DNA from: Alisma plantago-aquatica
Lineage: Eukaryota; Streptophyta; Magnoliopsida; Alismatales; Alismataceae
Length of the DNA: 64,000 nt
Direction of reading: 5' to 3'
Assembly (NCBI GenBank): GCA_963693085.1
Contig: OY856409.1
Coordinates: 1,619,335,711 to 1,619,399,710 of the forward strand
The notes below the pieces were generated by a model. It was not told where the DNA came from, searched no databases, and saw only the letters and a program-made list of their open reading frames with translations. The position numbers and the translations under genes are program-made. This document shows positions 48,570 through 60,613 of this stretch, in pieces (position 1 is the stretch's first letter; each line of letters starts with the position of its first letter).

Positions 48570-49139
48570 GAAGGAGCTAGATTGGCCATGTGGAGTGCTT
48601 AAGCTAGAGTGTTTCTTCCTTCTTGCCACAAGATAGATCTCTATTTGGAGCTTCATCTTCACCCTTGAGGCAAGTTTATTACTTACTCCTAGCTTGCATG
48701 TACTAGATCTTTCTCTAAAACAAAGTTCTAAGTAGAAATATGCTATCTTTGCCTAGGGTTTAAGTTTTGGTGGTAGTTCTTTAGTATTTATTTCATTGGA
48801 TGTACCTATAATCCTTGTGTATGATCCTTCCTTGGTAATGGAAGCTTTAGACCTTGCATGCACGTGGGAAAAAATGGCATTTGCTCTCTCAAACGTTGGT
48901 TTTTACTTGGGTTTTGAGCTGATTTCTCTCCTTGTAATGCAACTCGATGGTTTGAGTTTTGGTGTCGTTTTGCTTGACCTTCTTGTGCCAACCAATGGTT
49001 TTGTATATTATATTTTTGACCTTCTTATGCTTGAGAAATAATGATTTTTGTGCTCCCTCATGTGATGCAAGTTGATGGTTTTTCTCCCTCTCACAATCGA
49101 TGGTTTTACCTGCTGTTTAAGTCTTGTTTTCCACATATT

Positions 49140-49262
49140 GACCACGCTAGATGGTCTCACTAGGTCCACACTCGATGGTCTCATTGGGTCCACACTTGAC
49201 GGTCTCACGGGGTCCACACTCGATGGTCTCACTTCATCCACACTCGATGGTATCTTTGGGTC
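49140..49262. repeat. Minisatellite, 24-bp unit, five copies
   Basis: Units of GGTCCACACTCGATGGTCTC plus about 4 bp, inside long-LTR copy 3. The minus translation reads VRPSSVDP repeatedly; this is a by-product. CGATGGTTT-type motifs continue to about 49.9 kb. Confidence 0.9.
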
Positions 49263-51908
49263 ATCAACCAATGGACCTACTGATTCCAAGATTTGATGGT
49301 CCACATCCAATGCTTTTCTGGTTCCACCGTTCGATGGTTTCACTGACTCCAAGTTTCATGCTTTTATTGGGATTTTAGCCAATGGTTCTCTACCAATGGA
49401 TTCACTGGTGCAAGATTTGATGGTCTACATGGTGTTCCTAGAGTTTTCAAATGATGGGCTTTCTAGATCAAGTTTTGATTGCTCTTCTAGGGAATGACTA
49501 GATGGTTTTCTTAGGGCATGACTAGATGGTTTTCTTAGGCTCTTCTAGCCTTGAACCCAATAGTTTTATGTGTGGTTTATTATTTGCTGGCTTGTGCTTG
49601 TTAAACCTTATCTGATGGTTTGGATTTGATGATTTAGAATATGGTTTTGAGTCCATGAGTTTGTAGTCTTACCTTTTCCCTCAAATTAATACAATATGAT
49701 GGTTTTGTATATCTAACATTTGGTGGTTTTTCTTTATGGAAATCGATGATTGTTGAACCCTAAGTTTTGATGATTTTAGTTTTATTCTACAATCTGATGG
49801 TTATACCTTGTTTTATGTATGAATCCACTTGAGGTAGTATGAGATTCGATGGTAAATCTTTACCTTGTATAGACATGATCATATGGGGATGTTGTGTGGG
49901 AAGGATGTGCTTTGACCTAAGTGTACAGACCTATGATTTAGTTGAGGTGTTGGTTTGTAACATCACTTCCACCTATCTTGTGAACTTAACTTAATGCAAT
50001 TAAGGAATTATGGTTAATCATACTTAGTTCCATTGTATGACATGATGAAGTAATATTCTCTCTAATGATTGTTGTAACCCTAATATGTTAACAAGTGGTT
50101 ATCATAGCCCTTATGATTGATGCTTTCTTACGCTATACACGTGTATCACAAGCGTGATGGTGTAAGTTGTACCTTCTTCAAGGTGTAGAAATATAATGAT
50201 GATCATGCATGATTGATGTGATGGTATTAATAACCCTTGGGCATGTTTTGAGCCCTTATGGAGGTGTAATCCTCTTTATGTTGACAAGGGTCGATACCTT
50301 GGGATAATGTGATAAGGATTTATATCCTCTAATGGTGTGATGAAAAGTATAGTCTCATGAATGAAAATGAAATAGTACCTTGTGATTCTGAAATGAGGAA
50401 TATGTTTCATACATTTTATATCTTATGGAGTTTTTATATATCAATGCTTGTTAGAAAATGAATTAGGGTTTGTATGTCCACTTCATTGATGCAGCATTAG
50501 TATACCCAATCAAGTGAAACCCTAATCACCTAGTACCGTTGTTGTAGATCCATTCTAGTGTCAAGACTTGCTGGATGGGGAAATGAGTATTCCAAAAGGT
50601 AAGCTAGACTTGCATATTGTTGAGTATTTGTGGGTGTAAGTGACTGTGTGTCCTTGACATCATGATCCTAAGGTTTTAAGGATGGCTGCGGTCATACATC
50701 GGTAGGAGAATGGTTGCGGTCATATCTCAGATATTGTACATATATATAATGTGATTGAGGACAATTGCGGTTGTACCTTCGATGATAGGGTTTTGAATAC
50801 CACGGTTACTAGTGTCATGACCTATATACCAAATGTAGACTAGGTAGTTTTGCAACTTGACATTATGTGTCTCTACGGCAGACTCGTACTGACTAAGGGA
50901 AGATGAGATCTTAGATTCTGGCTCTCGTAGATCTTGTACATAACTGATTTTGACCAAGTGGTGGCCGTTGGAATTTGAGTGGTATACATCAAATTCCCCA
51001 CAACTTAATAAAAGACATAATCCAACTGTGTAGTATTTGTCACGGTTATACACAACAATACACATTGGATGATAACCCTTGTATTGCTCTTTTCCCATCT
51101 AAATGATGTATAGTGCAATAAGTGAAAGTAAACTTGCTTATGCTTATATATATACACATATGTATGTCAATATTGTTGGTTAGGTTTATGTTGTTAGTTA
51201 TCTCATACTGATAGATATGATTTACTGTTAGCTATGCATACACTATTGGCTCCGCTAAAGATGTTAGCTACTATATGATGTTAGTCAGACTAATGTTGAT
51301 CATTTTTATCTATTCCTTTATGCACCTTGTTAATCATGCCTTCAATATTTCTATCTATTTAACATGCTTAAACTATCTAATTAATTAACTTGTTGTTCAA
51401 TAAGCATTTTTGAGAGATATATCTCTCGCTTGGACATGGGTCTCACCTTGTGGGTCACCACATCTTTTTAGGTGATTGGTAGCAGTGGCAGCAGACCCAT
51501 GGAAGAAAGGAGGAGATGTAGTGATAGAACTTAGAGAAGGTTATTTAGATGTCTAGTGTGTCCTAGAGTCATCCGTGTAATCTTAGGTCTGGGCGGGAAA
51601 GTTGTATACAATGTTTCAATTTATTTGAGATTTTGGTAGCATTTTGATGCTCGTAGATGTGGTAATCGTGTATAATGTTCTTTTATATATATATGTTGTG
51701 GTTGGGTACACAGAGTAATTGTAAAAGATACTTGGCATAATATATGAATAAATACAAGATGTTGGACTTTTATGTAAATGTTTTGGATATGTTGGGAATA
51801 TTTAATCGATTTTAATTATCACCTTTTCCTATTATCTGGTTAATTAGTAATTGGTCTCATGTTCTATTTTGAGTAATCTGGTTTAGTGAGATGGTTTCTC
51901 ACAAAACG

Positions 51909-52052
51909 TCCCCTCAACATGGATACTTCCATTTGCATATTCATTTGGTGTAATGATACCAACATACCCCTTATGGCACAAGCCAATGAATACAAATGTG
52001 TTGTCTCCATAGTGGATGATGATGATAACCTCCTACTTAAGGCATCCACCAC
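51909..52052 (-). pseudogene. Chromovirus B: end of RNase H/spacer to integrase
   Basis: Minus strand translation MVDALSRRLSSSS at the right side corresponds to the conserved V-A-D-A-L-S-R that ends gypsy RNase H, followed by SLACAIRGML. It is the missing link between the RNase H at 63.29 kb and the integrase at 36.6-38.0 kb, bounded exactly by two insertions (TSD AAACG on the left, ACCAC on the right). Confidence 0.8.
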
Positions 52053-54592
52053 TGTGATGGAGTGGACTTTTGGAATCTTTTAATGTTCAATGACATAAGT
52101 GAACTCATGCATGTTGAGAAGTTTTGAGAATACCAAGTGTTTTGGTAAAGTCTAAGTGTTGATTGATGTTTATATCATGTTTAAGATCCCTTTTCTTTAT
52201 GCCACTTGAGGAAATTAATTGGATGAACATACAGTTGAGTTTTGGCACCAAATTCATGTACACGGAAGCTTGAGTTGTGACGAAGTTGTGGTTAAAATTT
52301 GGTGGCCATTGGAGGTTCCTAGAGAGAGTTATAAATGTTTGGAAATGATTAAATATTGTATATAGTTGATGATCCATAGACCTAAGTTGCTGGCTTGATG
52401 TTGTGTCACGCAACCTTTGACCTTGTCTGGGGGTGACTAGGATCTGATCCACAGATTGTCTGTGTGGCCATCTTTAGACCCTTGGATTAACTGATCAGAC
52501 GGCTACTGTTAATCACCTACCTTGCGGTTAGAGAAAGGTAGGGAGCAGTCCCTCCGATGGCAGGCTTGCCCCACTCCTCATGTTCATGGAGAGAGAGTGT
52601 GAGACCACCCGGGAAGTTGCACTCTCTTCACAACAAGGAGGCCCTCGACCACTTATTGGTGGTGAGTGAGTAAGTGTTGAGGGAGAACAAACTCCCTTTC
52701 CTCCCCCTTCTCCATTACGTCTCCCAGAAGAGAAGAAGGAGAAGACTAGAGAAGAAGAGAGAATGCAGGAGGGACCCTAGTAGTCGAGAGCGAAGCTGGA
52801 GATCTGAGGATGAAGAGATCGTGTCTATGGAGCTCTGAAGCGAGGAATACCACAACAGTAGAATCACCCAGATTTCAGGACCTGCTCTGCCGCGGGCTAT
52901 GCCAGAGACGAAGACGGGGTTTGAAGACAACTCTCAGGTGCATTCGGCAGTGGATAGATGATGTATAAGAGCAGAGAGAAGCGCATGTTCCTGCTGATCG
53001 CTCACTGAGGTAGAGCCCAGCGGCGGTGCCCTTGCAAAGTAGAGTCAGCGGTGGCGGTCCGCGACGTAGGGAACCGAGAACGCAACTCGCCGGAGGCTGG
53101 AGCTATGCGGCCGAGCTCTGATCCAGCCACAGTGGCGCCCGATCCAACAAAGCACGACGCATGCAGGGGTCGGGTTCAAGTACAGCCCGAGGCATAGGAA
53201 ACCTAGCTCCATCCATCACCGGTGCCACGGAGACATACAGGGGAAGGCTCGCTCACACCCGGAGCAAAGGGATGCAGCTTGGTGAGGAGGAGGAGATCGA
53301 CGCCTATCCCTTGCTGGAGAGCCACCATGCGGCGACAATTCGTAGACAGAGACCAGGCGTCGAGCCCTTTACGGCGGCTCTAGATCAGGGAGAACGTGAG
53401 ACATATTGCTCGCGTGGGAGGGAGAAAGTTGGTCCAAGCAGACCATGTCGTGAACTGGAACCGAAGGCAATAATCGGGTTTACCCTGAAGTGATAGAAAT
53501 ATGTGTTGAACTAGACCGATTCAACAGCAAGGAGCTACGCCCAACTCTGGTAGCCACGTGGCAGTACACCATTGACCATTCAAGGTAAATATCTCATAAA
53601 AGTCCAGATCGTAAATAATTCATAGTAATTCGCTCGAATATCATAAAAATGCAAACAAAGTATCCAAATTCTCAGAAAAATGAGTAGAATAACATGGTAC
53701 CATAAAATCTGTGTTTTGATGCATTAATATTAGGAATATCATGTAAGTTGTATAATGCTTATACCTTTTGTTATAAATAGTAAATGATGGCCTAAAATTA
53801 TGAGAACTTGTTTATAAATCATAAATCATGTTTTAAGTCCATGTAAGGTCAGTAATAATGATGTTGAATGCACGAAATCATGTAAATTGCTTAATATGTC
53901 TAATTAGGGCTAATAACCCTAATAAAATGCAATAAATACATACGTGCTCTATAAATGATGAGATTTACAGAAAACCCTCATATCTGTAATTGAAAGATAA
54001 TATATGCATCTGAGATCAGTTATATACACGAAATTCATGTTATATGAAGATGAACACTAAATACATGGGTTGTAACCCTAATATGTATAATGCATATAAG
54101 ATATGATTAATGGACACACAAAAATATATGGAACCTAATGTTCAGATGATGGAATTTGATAATGAGATGTAATATGGAAAATGACATCAGTGAGATAATT
54201 ATAAGACAAGAATACAAGTAATGGTGCACATATCCAAATGAGTAAGCAAACCCTAATAGGAACACGATTAGGGTTAAGATGAGATGTAAGATGATAAGAA
54301 CCTGATGATAGTATATGGTCTTGTCTTGATCAGGTTTGACCAAGATTATAGTTGACATCAGTGATATGTGATTAGGTTTCTCTTGATCAAGGTACGCCAT
54401 TATCTCTTACTTGGCTTATTATACAATATGCTTGTGTTATATGTGTAGTAAAATACTTGGCATATGGTATTGGATGAAATGATTGTTCTTGTATGATATC
54501 TTGCTTGCTTTTCCATACTTATGGCTATGAACACATGAAACATAAGATATCAGATCCATCATATGATAGCACTAAACTCTTTGGTTGCACAG

Positions 54593-54712
54593 TGCATTGA
54601 AGTGATCTCAAACTCTTTGGTAGTAGATCACATGTGTTAGATCTCAGACTCTTTGGTAGTAGATCACACGTTAAATGATCTCAAACTCTTTGGTAGTAGA
54701 TCATAAGGCCTA
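54593..54712. repeat. Tandem repeat ACTCTTTGGTAGTAGATCA in LTR
   Basis: Four copies at roughly 30-50 bp spacing of (GATCTCA)AACTCTTTGGTAGTAGATCA. Present at the same place in the 3' LTR. Confidence 0.85.
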
Positions 54713-54883
54713 AAAACATTAAAGCCCTTGGGGGCAGATGTACGAGATATATGATGGAAATGTGCTTAAAATATGTGTTCTCTTTTGTTAATGAACATCT
54801 TTGTGCAAGTATATGCTTTTTCTTATATTTCTTTATAACTGCCAAGTATTAGTTTTATCTTATTGCCAAGATATGATGAGAGG

Positions 54884-54893
54884 TATATAAAAG
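54884..54893 (+). promoter_or_regulatory. TATA box of LARD-like 5' LTR
   Basis: TATATAAAAG, conserved in the 3' LTR at 62836-62845; about 440 bp before the LTR end, so R and U5 would follow. Confidence 0.55.
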
Positions 54894-55335
54894 ACACGTA
54901 GGCGTACTCAGTACAATATTCTTGAATATTGTGCTAACGTGTACCGCATGTAATCTTTTGTTTAGGTTGTGGTTATGCTCTTGAAGATCCAGGATAGTTG
55001 AGAGTTGTATGGCGAGCTGATGTACAGGTGGACCTGTTGTCTTAAGATCTTGTTGTTTAGTTGTAGTACATGTATATGTATAAGGTTGTTGTTCAATATC
55101 TAATACCAAATGTTGTAACAATTCATGTTGTAATTATATGTTGAATGGTGAACATGTGTTGTGGTTTTATTATTGTTCATGTACATGTGATACTGTGTTT
55201 CCTTCTGACTTCCTCTGATTTTCTTCTTCTTATCCTAGTGTGGGATGTTTAAATTGGGTTTCTCGCTAAGGTGAGGGTTTCAATTTGTACGTCACACATC
55301 ATATTAAGTTTTAGAAAATTTAGGGACGTCACAGG

Positions 55336-55347
55336 TGGTATCAGAGC
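55336..55347 (+). other. Primer-binding site of LARD-like element
   Basis: TGGTATCAGAGC two bases after the LTR end. Confidence 0.85.
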
Positions 55348-57573
55348 ATGGACAATAGCAAAGCCTGACATTTTCTCATTATGCAACTCAAAACTAAAGA
55401 ACCTTGAACGTAATAATCTTTTAGGGTTAGATTAGTCATCTTTTAGAGACTAGATCTGACCTAGCCTCTAGGTTAGCACCTAGATGTCTAAGAACTAGGT
55501 CTAGACTAGTGCTTGTTGAGTAGCAAGTCCTTAGATGTCGTTCTTTCCTTGTAGTGCAGCGTATGGGACGTTGCACTATTTGGAAATGATGTGCATCAAG
55601 GGAAGAGAAATCATAGACATATAGCGCTCGTTGTCTATGATAGCTACACGAGTCTACACCATGTTCTCACCCTTTTCACTAGTTTTCATGACACTAGACT
55701 CTCTACTATGTGTGGGACACTCATTTTTAGGATTTGGTTTTTGATTCCAAATGGATCGAACCTCAATAGTTTTCTCTGACGCTTGTTTTATCGGAGAAAA
55801 ACTATATAATACTTTATTATGTATACGTATTACAAAAATGTGTCCCCACACATGTACGAGTAGGAGGGGGTCATGCAACCTAAGTGAAAGTGAATGACAT
55901 CAGTCTAGAAGGGAGAGTAGTTCTAGATTAGATGTCTAGAGCCTTGTTGGAATATATGATAGATAGAATAGATGAAATAAGCTTTGATGTAAGTCTTATA
56001 TAGATGACATAAGATGGTTATGATGGTTCATGTTTGTTTTTGAGGATTTGAGACAAGTTTTGATGATGCAAGTAACTAGGCTTTTATGAGATAAGATAAG
56101 CTAAGTTAAGACAAGGATGTGAATCAGCAAGAGCCTCAATCTCTTTTATGAAGGAGGACCTCTAGTGTTAGGACCAGTTTCGGGATTAACTCCAGAGAGA
56201 GTGATACCCACATGGAGAAGGTCAGAGAACCTACACTCCAAGATATGAGAATTCTGAGATATGTGATATGATATGTCCTAAACTAGACTACTCCTGAGTG
56301 ATTTAGTTGAGTCACTTTATGCATGATTCCTATAGTTTTCTTGAACCCTAGATGTCCTTGGGAGGACCAAACCCTAGAGACAGAGAGAGGCTGGTTATAT
56401 ATGTTCATATGTGGATAAGAATATGAGAACCTACCATCTGGGTGAGGGAGAGAGCCCAAGACCCTGGAGGAGGTAGCTATGTTAGTTTCTGTGAAGCCTC
56501 ATGCCCGGGTTGGTGGTTCCTTATAGGACTCTAGTGGTGTACATGTAAGAGAGAGATGATATATAGTATGTCATGGTTATAGATCTATGAAGAGAATGTC
56601 ATATCATGTTTTAGTTTGTGCTTATGTGGCTAGAGCTTGTAAGGCTATCTCTAGTGCTAATGAGGTATACCTGAGAACCCTAGACCAAGGAGGGAGGATA
56701 AAGTATATGCATATGAGATACTCATTGAGTTGAGTTAGCTCAGAGAGACTGAGCATGGTACTACCCTTGTGGTAAGGGTTAGGATAACCTCAATTGGACT
56801 ATATAAAGTTTTGATATATGTTTCACGAGCCACTTGTATAAGTTTGTTAGCACAACCATGATATTATATATATAAGGATGTAAGTTGATCTTGAGATATG
56901 ATACATGGATATGATACGATGGAAACCTAAGAAGGTTTAATAGATATCAACACATAAATGGTTAACCATATGCTTTAATAATGATGATAATGTGATATTA
57001 TTGGTTAATCTCGTGATGAAATCACTAGTAAATGTTGCAATTTATTGTGAGCAATGAAATAAGATCATATGAATGAAACATGTTACACGAGGTGTTAATC
57101 GTAGGGCTTAATAAAGATGAAAAATATAGTTTGCTAGTTAGCACAACATAATGATTATGACAGCTTATTATGATCAATATGGATAAAGTGGGTTAACTTT
57201 TGTTAACTCCCTCCTAAAAGACATATGTTAATTTTGAACATGTTCTAATATTAGCTCCATAATATGTTGATGACACCTTGATGTATGAGTTAATCTTAGT
57301 TAACTCCTTTAGAACATGGTAGTATGATGCTGAATTGTAATGCACGAATTAAGATAAGGAATCAACCCTAATATATGAGATATGTCATGACATAACCTAA
57401 GTTTCTAAACCTTGAGTTTAACATTGAATGGAGAGTTTGTGCACCAAGATGGTTGTAAAACCCCCTAATAGTGCTTGGGATACATGGTTCTAGGTAATTT
57501 TTGTGGATATATTACACATAGAATAGTGCCTACATGTGGATGAAGACATGGTAGTTTTCCTTGGAGTATGAAT
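55348..57573 (+). other. Non-coding interior of LARD-like element
   Basis: No frame over about 75 codons and no retroviral motif on either strand. Its role in packaging can only be guessed. Confidence 0.7.
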
Positions 57574-57679
57574 ATGGTTGACTTTCGAGGACGAAAGTTC
57601 TTTTAAGATGTATATGATGTGACAAAGTGGTTTTTCTGGCTTAATTCCGAGGACTGAATTTCTTTTAAGGTGTGTAGGA
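57574..57679 (+). repeat. Duplicated PPT/LTR-start module
   Basis: ACTTTCGAGGACGAAAGTTC, TTTTAAGATGTATATGA, TGTGACAAAGTGG is followed by ATTCCGAGGACTGAATTTCT, TTTAAGGTGTGTAGGA, TGTGATTAAGTGG. The second copy abuts the actual 3' LTR. Confidence 0.85.
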
Positions 57680-58645
57680 TGTGATTAAGTGGAGTTTTGG
57701 AATCTTTTAATGTTCAATTACATAAGTGAACTCATGCATGTTGAGAATTTTTGAGAATCCCAAGTGATTTGGTAAATTCTAAGTGTTGATTGATGTTTAT
57801 ATCATGTTTAAGATCCCTTTTCTCTATGCCTCTTGAGGAAATTAATTGGATGAACATACAGTTGAGTTTTGGCACCAAATTCGTGTACACGGAATCTTGA
57901 GTTGTGAGGAAGTTGTGGTTAAAATTTGGTGGCCATCGGAGGTTCCTAGAGAGAGTTATAAATGTTTGGAAATGATTAAATATTGTATATAGTTGATGAT
58001 CCATAGACCTAAGTTGCTGGCTTGATGTTGTGTCACGCAACCTTTGACCTTGGTTGGGGGTGACTAGGATCTGAGCCACGGATTGGCTGTGTGGCCATCT
58101 TTAGACCCTTGCATTAACTGATCAGATGGCTACTGTTCATCACCTACCTTGCGGTTAGAGCAAGGTAGGGAGCAGTCCCTCCGATGGCAGGCTTGCCCCA
58201 CTCCTCATGTTCGTGGAGAGAGAGTGTGAGACCACCCGGGCAGTTGAGCTCTCTTCACAACAAGGAGACCCTCGACCACTTATTGGTGGTGAGTGAGTAA
58301 GTTTTGAGGGAGAACAAACTCCCTTTCCTCCCCCTTCTCCATTACGGCTCCCAGAAGAGAAGAAGGAGAAGACTAGAGGAGAAGAGAGAATGGAGGAGGG
58401 ACCCTAGTAGTCGAGAGCAAAGCTGGAGATCTGAGGATGAAGAGATTGTGGCTATGGAGCTCTGGAGCGAGGAATACCACAACAGTAGAATCACCTAGAT
58501 TTTAGGACCTGCTCTACCGCGGGCTATGCCGGAGACGAAGACGGGGTTTGAAGACAACTCTTAGGTGCATTCCGCGGTGGTTGGATGATGTATAGGAGAA
58601 GAGAGAAGCACATGTTCCTACTGATCGCTCACTGAGGTAGAGCCC

Positions 58646-58820
58646 TCATGTTGGCCTTCATCTTCATTACCCATATTGGGTAATTGGATTTGGTCAGCAT
58701 CGGATACTTCAATGTAACCGAGCCTTCCCTGGACACTCCGGTGTCTAAGCTTTCCCCTTCCTTTCCCTTTGGCATGTGCTTAGGCATATTGGATAGGGTG
58801 GGTGGCTCTGATACCACGTG
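58646..58820 (-). pseudogene. Copia gag N-terminus and primer site (minus)
   Basis: Frame 58629-58853 on the minus strand contains LKYPMLTKSNYPIWVMKMKA, the N-terminal copia gag motif (L-x-x-x-N-Y-x-x-W-x-x-x-M-x-A). The primer site lies a short way upstream at 58806-58818. Truncated by the LTR junction on the left. Confidence 0.7.
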
Positions 58821-58939
58821 AAGGCAGATACCCTTTGGATCAGACCTAAGCAAGGAGAAGAAGAAAACTGTGTATTGAAGCTAGGGAGAGGAACAACTCC
58901 AGGCTTAGTCGAGAGAAGCGATTTGGTGATGGATCAACT

Positions 58940-60613
58940 GTGCAGATCCAAGGAAAAGGGGCGGTGTTGTTCCAATTCGCTAATGGTGAGAAGAGGATCT
59001 TGACTGACGTATATTACATACCCATTCTCGATACAAACATCATAAGTCTTGGACAATTAACTGAGCAAGGGAACAAGGTTATGCTAGTAGGAGCATACTT
59101 GTGGCTGTACGATAGAAATGAGAAGTTGTTGATGAAGGTAAATAGATCGGCAAATCGATTATACAAAGTTCAGATAGAATCGGGAAATCCAATCTGCTTG
59201 TCAGCCAGCATTAGCAATCCGACATGGTTGTGGCATGCACGGCTTGGGCATGTGAACTTCCAATCATTGAAGGCAATGTCAGACAATGAAATAGTTTTGG
59301 GACATCCAAAGATCGTTCATCCTAATCAACCTTGTGAAGGATGTCTAGTTGCCAAACAAGCGAGACTCACTTTTCAAAGGGAGGCGAGCTTCCGAGCAGA
59401 CAAGAAGATTGAGCTTGTTCATGTTGATCTTTGCGGCCCCATAACACCTCAGACACCCAGTGGAAACAGGTATTTCCTACTCCTAGTTGATGATTACAGC
59501 AGGATAATGTGGGTGTACATGCTCAAGATGAAGGATGAGGCGTTTGAAGGATTCCGAAACTTCAAAGCTCAGGTTGAGAAAGAGACGGAGCTCAAGGTGA
59601 AGATGCTGAGGACTGACCGTGGAGGAGAGTTCCTGTCAAACAACTTCTCAATGTTCTGGGAGAAGGAAGGTATCAAAAGGCAGCTAACTGTGCCATACAC
59701 GCCTCAGCAAAATGGCATGGTTGAGCGGCGAAATCGTACTGTGATGGCAACAGCAAGGAGCTTGCTCAAAAGCATGATGGTACCTGCTATCGTTTGGGGA
59801 GAGGCAGTCCGACATGTCATCTATATTCTGAATCGCACGTCAATGAAGGCTCTCGGAGACACCACACCCTATGAAGCGTAGACTGGAAGGAAGCCTCATG
59901 TTGAACACCTGAGAGTGTTTGGGTGCATAGCTTACATGAAGGTACCAAATGTGAATATGAAGAAACTAGACGATCGCAGTGCCAAGATGGTTTATCTTGG
60001 AGTGGAGCCTGGTAGTAAGGCACACATGCTCTATGATCCCTGCAAGAAGACTATAAACGTCAGTAGAGATGTGGTCTTTGATGAGCATAGAAGATGGGCG
60101 TGGATAGCAGACGAAGATAGTTCACATGACACTAACACATTTTCAATGGAAGCGCTTATTGAACAGGAGGAGGAGCAACACAAAGGTATTGGTGAACAAC
60201 TGTCAGATGTTGATGCCCCAATACTGTCACAAGGAGATCCATCATTTTCAGAAACAAGTGAATCAGACCTACAAGCATCCGATCACACCTCAGGAGCTCG
60301 AGGTGGTTTGCTGAATAGTACTGCAAGTTCTTCTACTGAAGTCAGTCCAGTGAAAGTTTGATCACTTGAAGAAATATATCACGATACTGAGGAGCTCCCG
60401 GGTGAAGGAGAACTGCTGTTGGACGATTCTGAGGAGCCCGTCAACTACTCTGAAGCCGTGAAGGAACCAGTATGGATGATAGCCATGAGAAGGTACACCA
60501 TCTCGATGTCAAAACAACATTCTTGAATGGTGAGCTTCAAGAGGAGGTATATGTCGCGCAACCTGAAGGATTTGTGAAGGAGGGAAAGGAGCACAAGGTG
60601 TACAGGCTGATGA
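58940..60613 (+). pseudogene. Copia pol: protease end, integrase, start of RT
   Basis: The best preserved coding sequence of the window. One frame runs 58940-60361 with a single stop (TAG at 59879). Protease tail LTDVYYIPILDTNIISLGQL; GAG-pre-integrase LWHARLGHVNFQSL and CEGCLVAKQ; integrase core with catalytic VHVDLCGPI, MLRTDRGGEF and NGMVERRNR, so D, D and E are all present; then HLRVFGCIAYMKVP and DVVFDE. A TGA at 60359-60361 precedes SLEEIYHDTEEL. After a deletion, RT continues as [20 protein letters not shown] and [15 protein letters not shown], then breaks off. Both stops look like single transitions (TGG to TAG, CGA to TGA). Gag and most of RT and RNase H are missing. Confidence 0.88.

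Larger units (their letters stand above)
38038..51903 (+). mobile_element. Long-LTR family, copy 3 (about 4.4 kb solo LTR), split by a copia element
   Basis: Starts TGTAAGACCCCAGAC and ends GATGGTTTCTCACA; flanks ACACG (38033-38037) and AAACG (51904-51908) match at 4 of 5. It interrupts chromovirus B between RNase H and integrase. Removing the nested copia (39151-48569 plus one GAAGG) leaves about 4.4 kb without coding sequence, most simply a solo LTR. Both ends and several inner blocks align with copies 1 and 2 (TTTTTAGGTGATTGG, GTAATCTGGTTTAGTG). Confidence 0.7.
52053..55333 (+). repeat. 5' LTR of LARD-like element
   Basis: 3281 bp, starting TGTGATGGAGTGG and ending GGGACGTCACA. It contains a GC-richer block (52.5-53.5 kb), a 110-codon frame at 53161-53493 without recognised domain, and a TATA box at 54884-54893. 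Confidence 0.9.

Noticed and set aside
49008..49378. Frames encoding repeated VRPSSVDP or GPHSMVSL
   Set aside because: Produced by the 24-bp minisatellite; they appear on both strands and have no start context.
53161..53493. 110-codon frame in the 5' LTR of the LARD-like element
   Set aside because: The equivalent 3' LTR sequence (61.1-61.45 kb) is broken by stops, and the region is simply GC-richer U3. No domain was recognised.
54107..54400. 97-codon minus frame, conserved in the other LTR copy (62059-62352)
   Set aside because: Similarity reflects LTR identity, not protein selection. Hydrophobic composition follows from AT richness.
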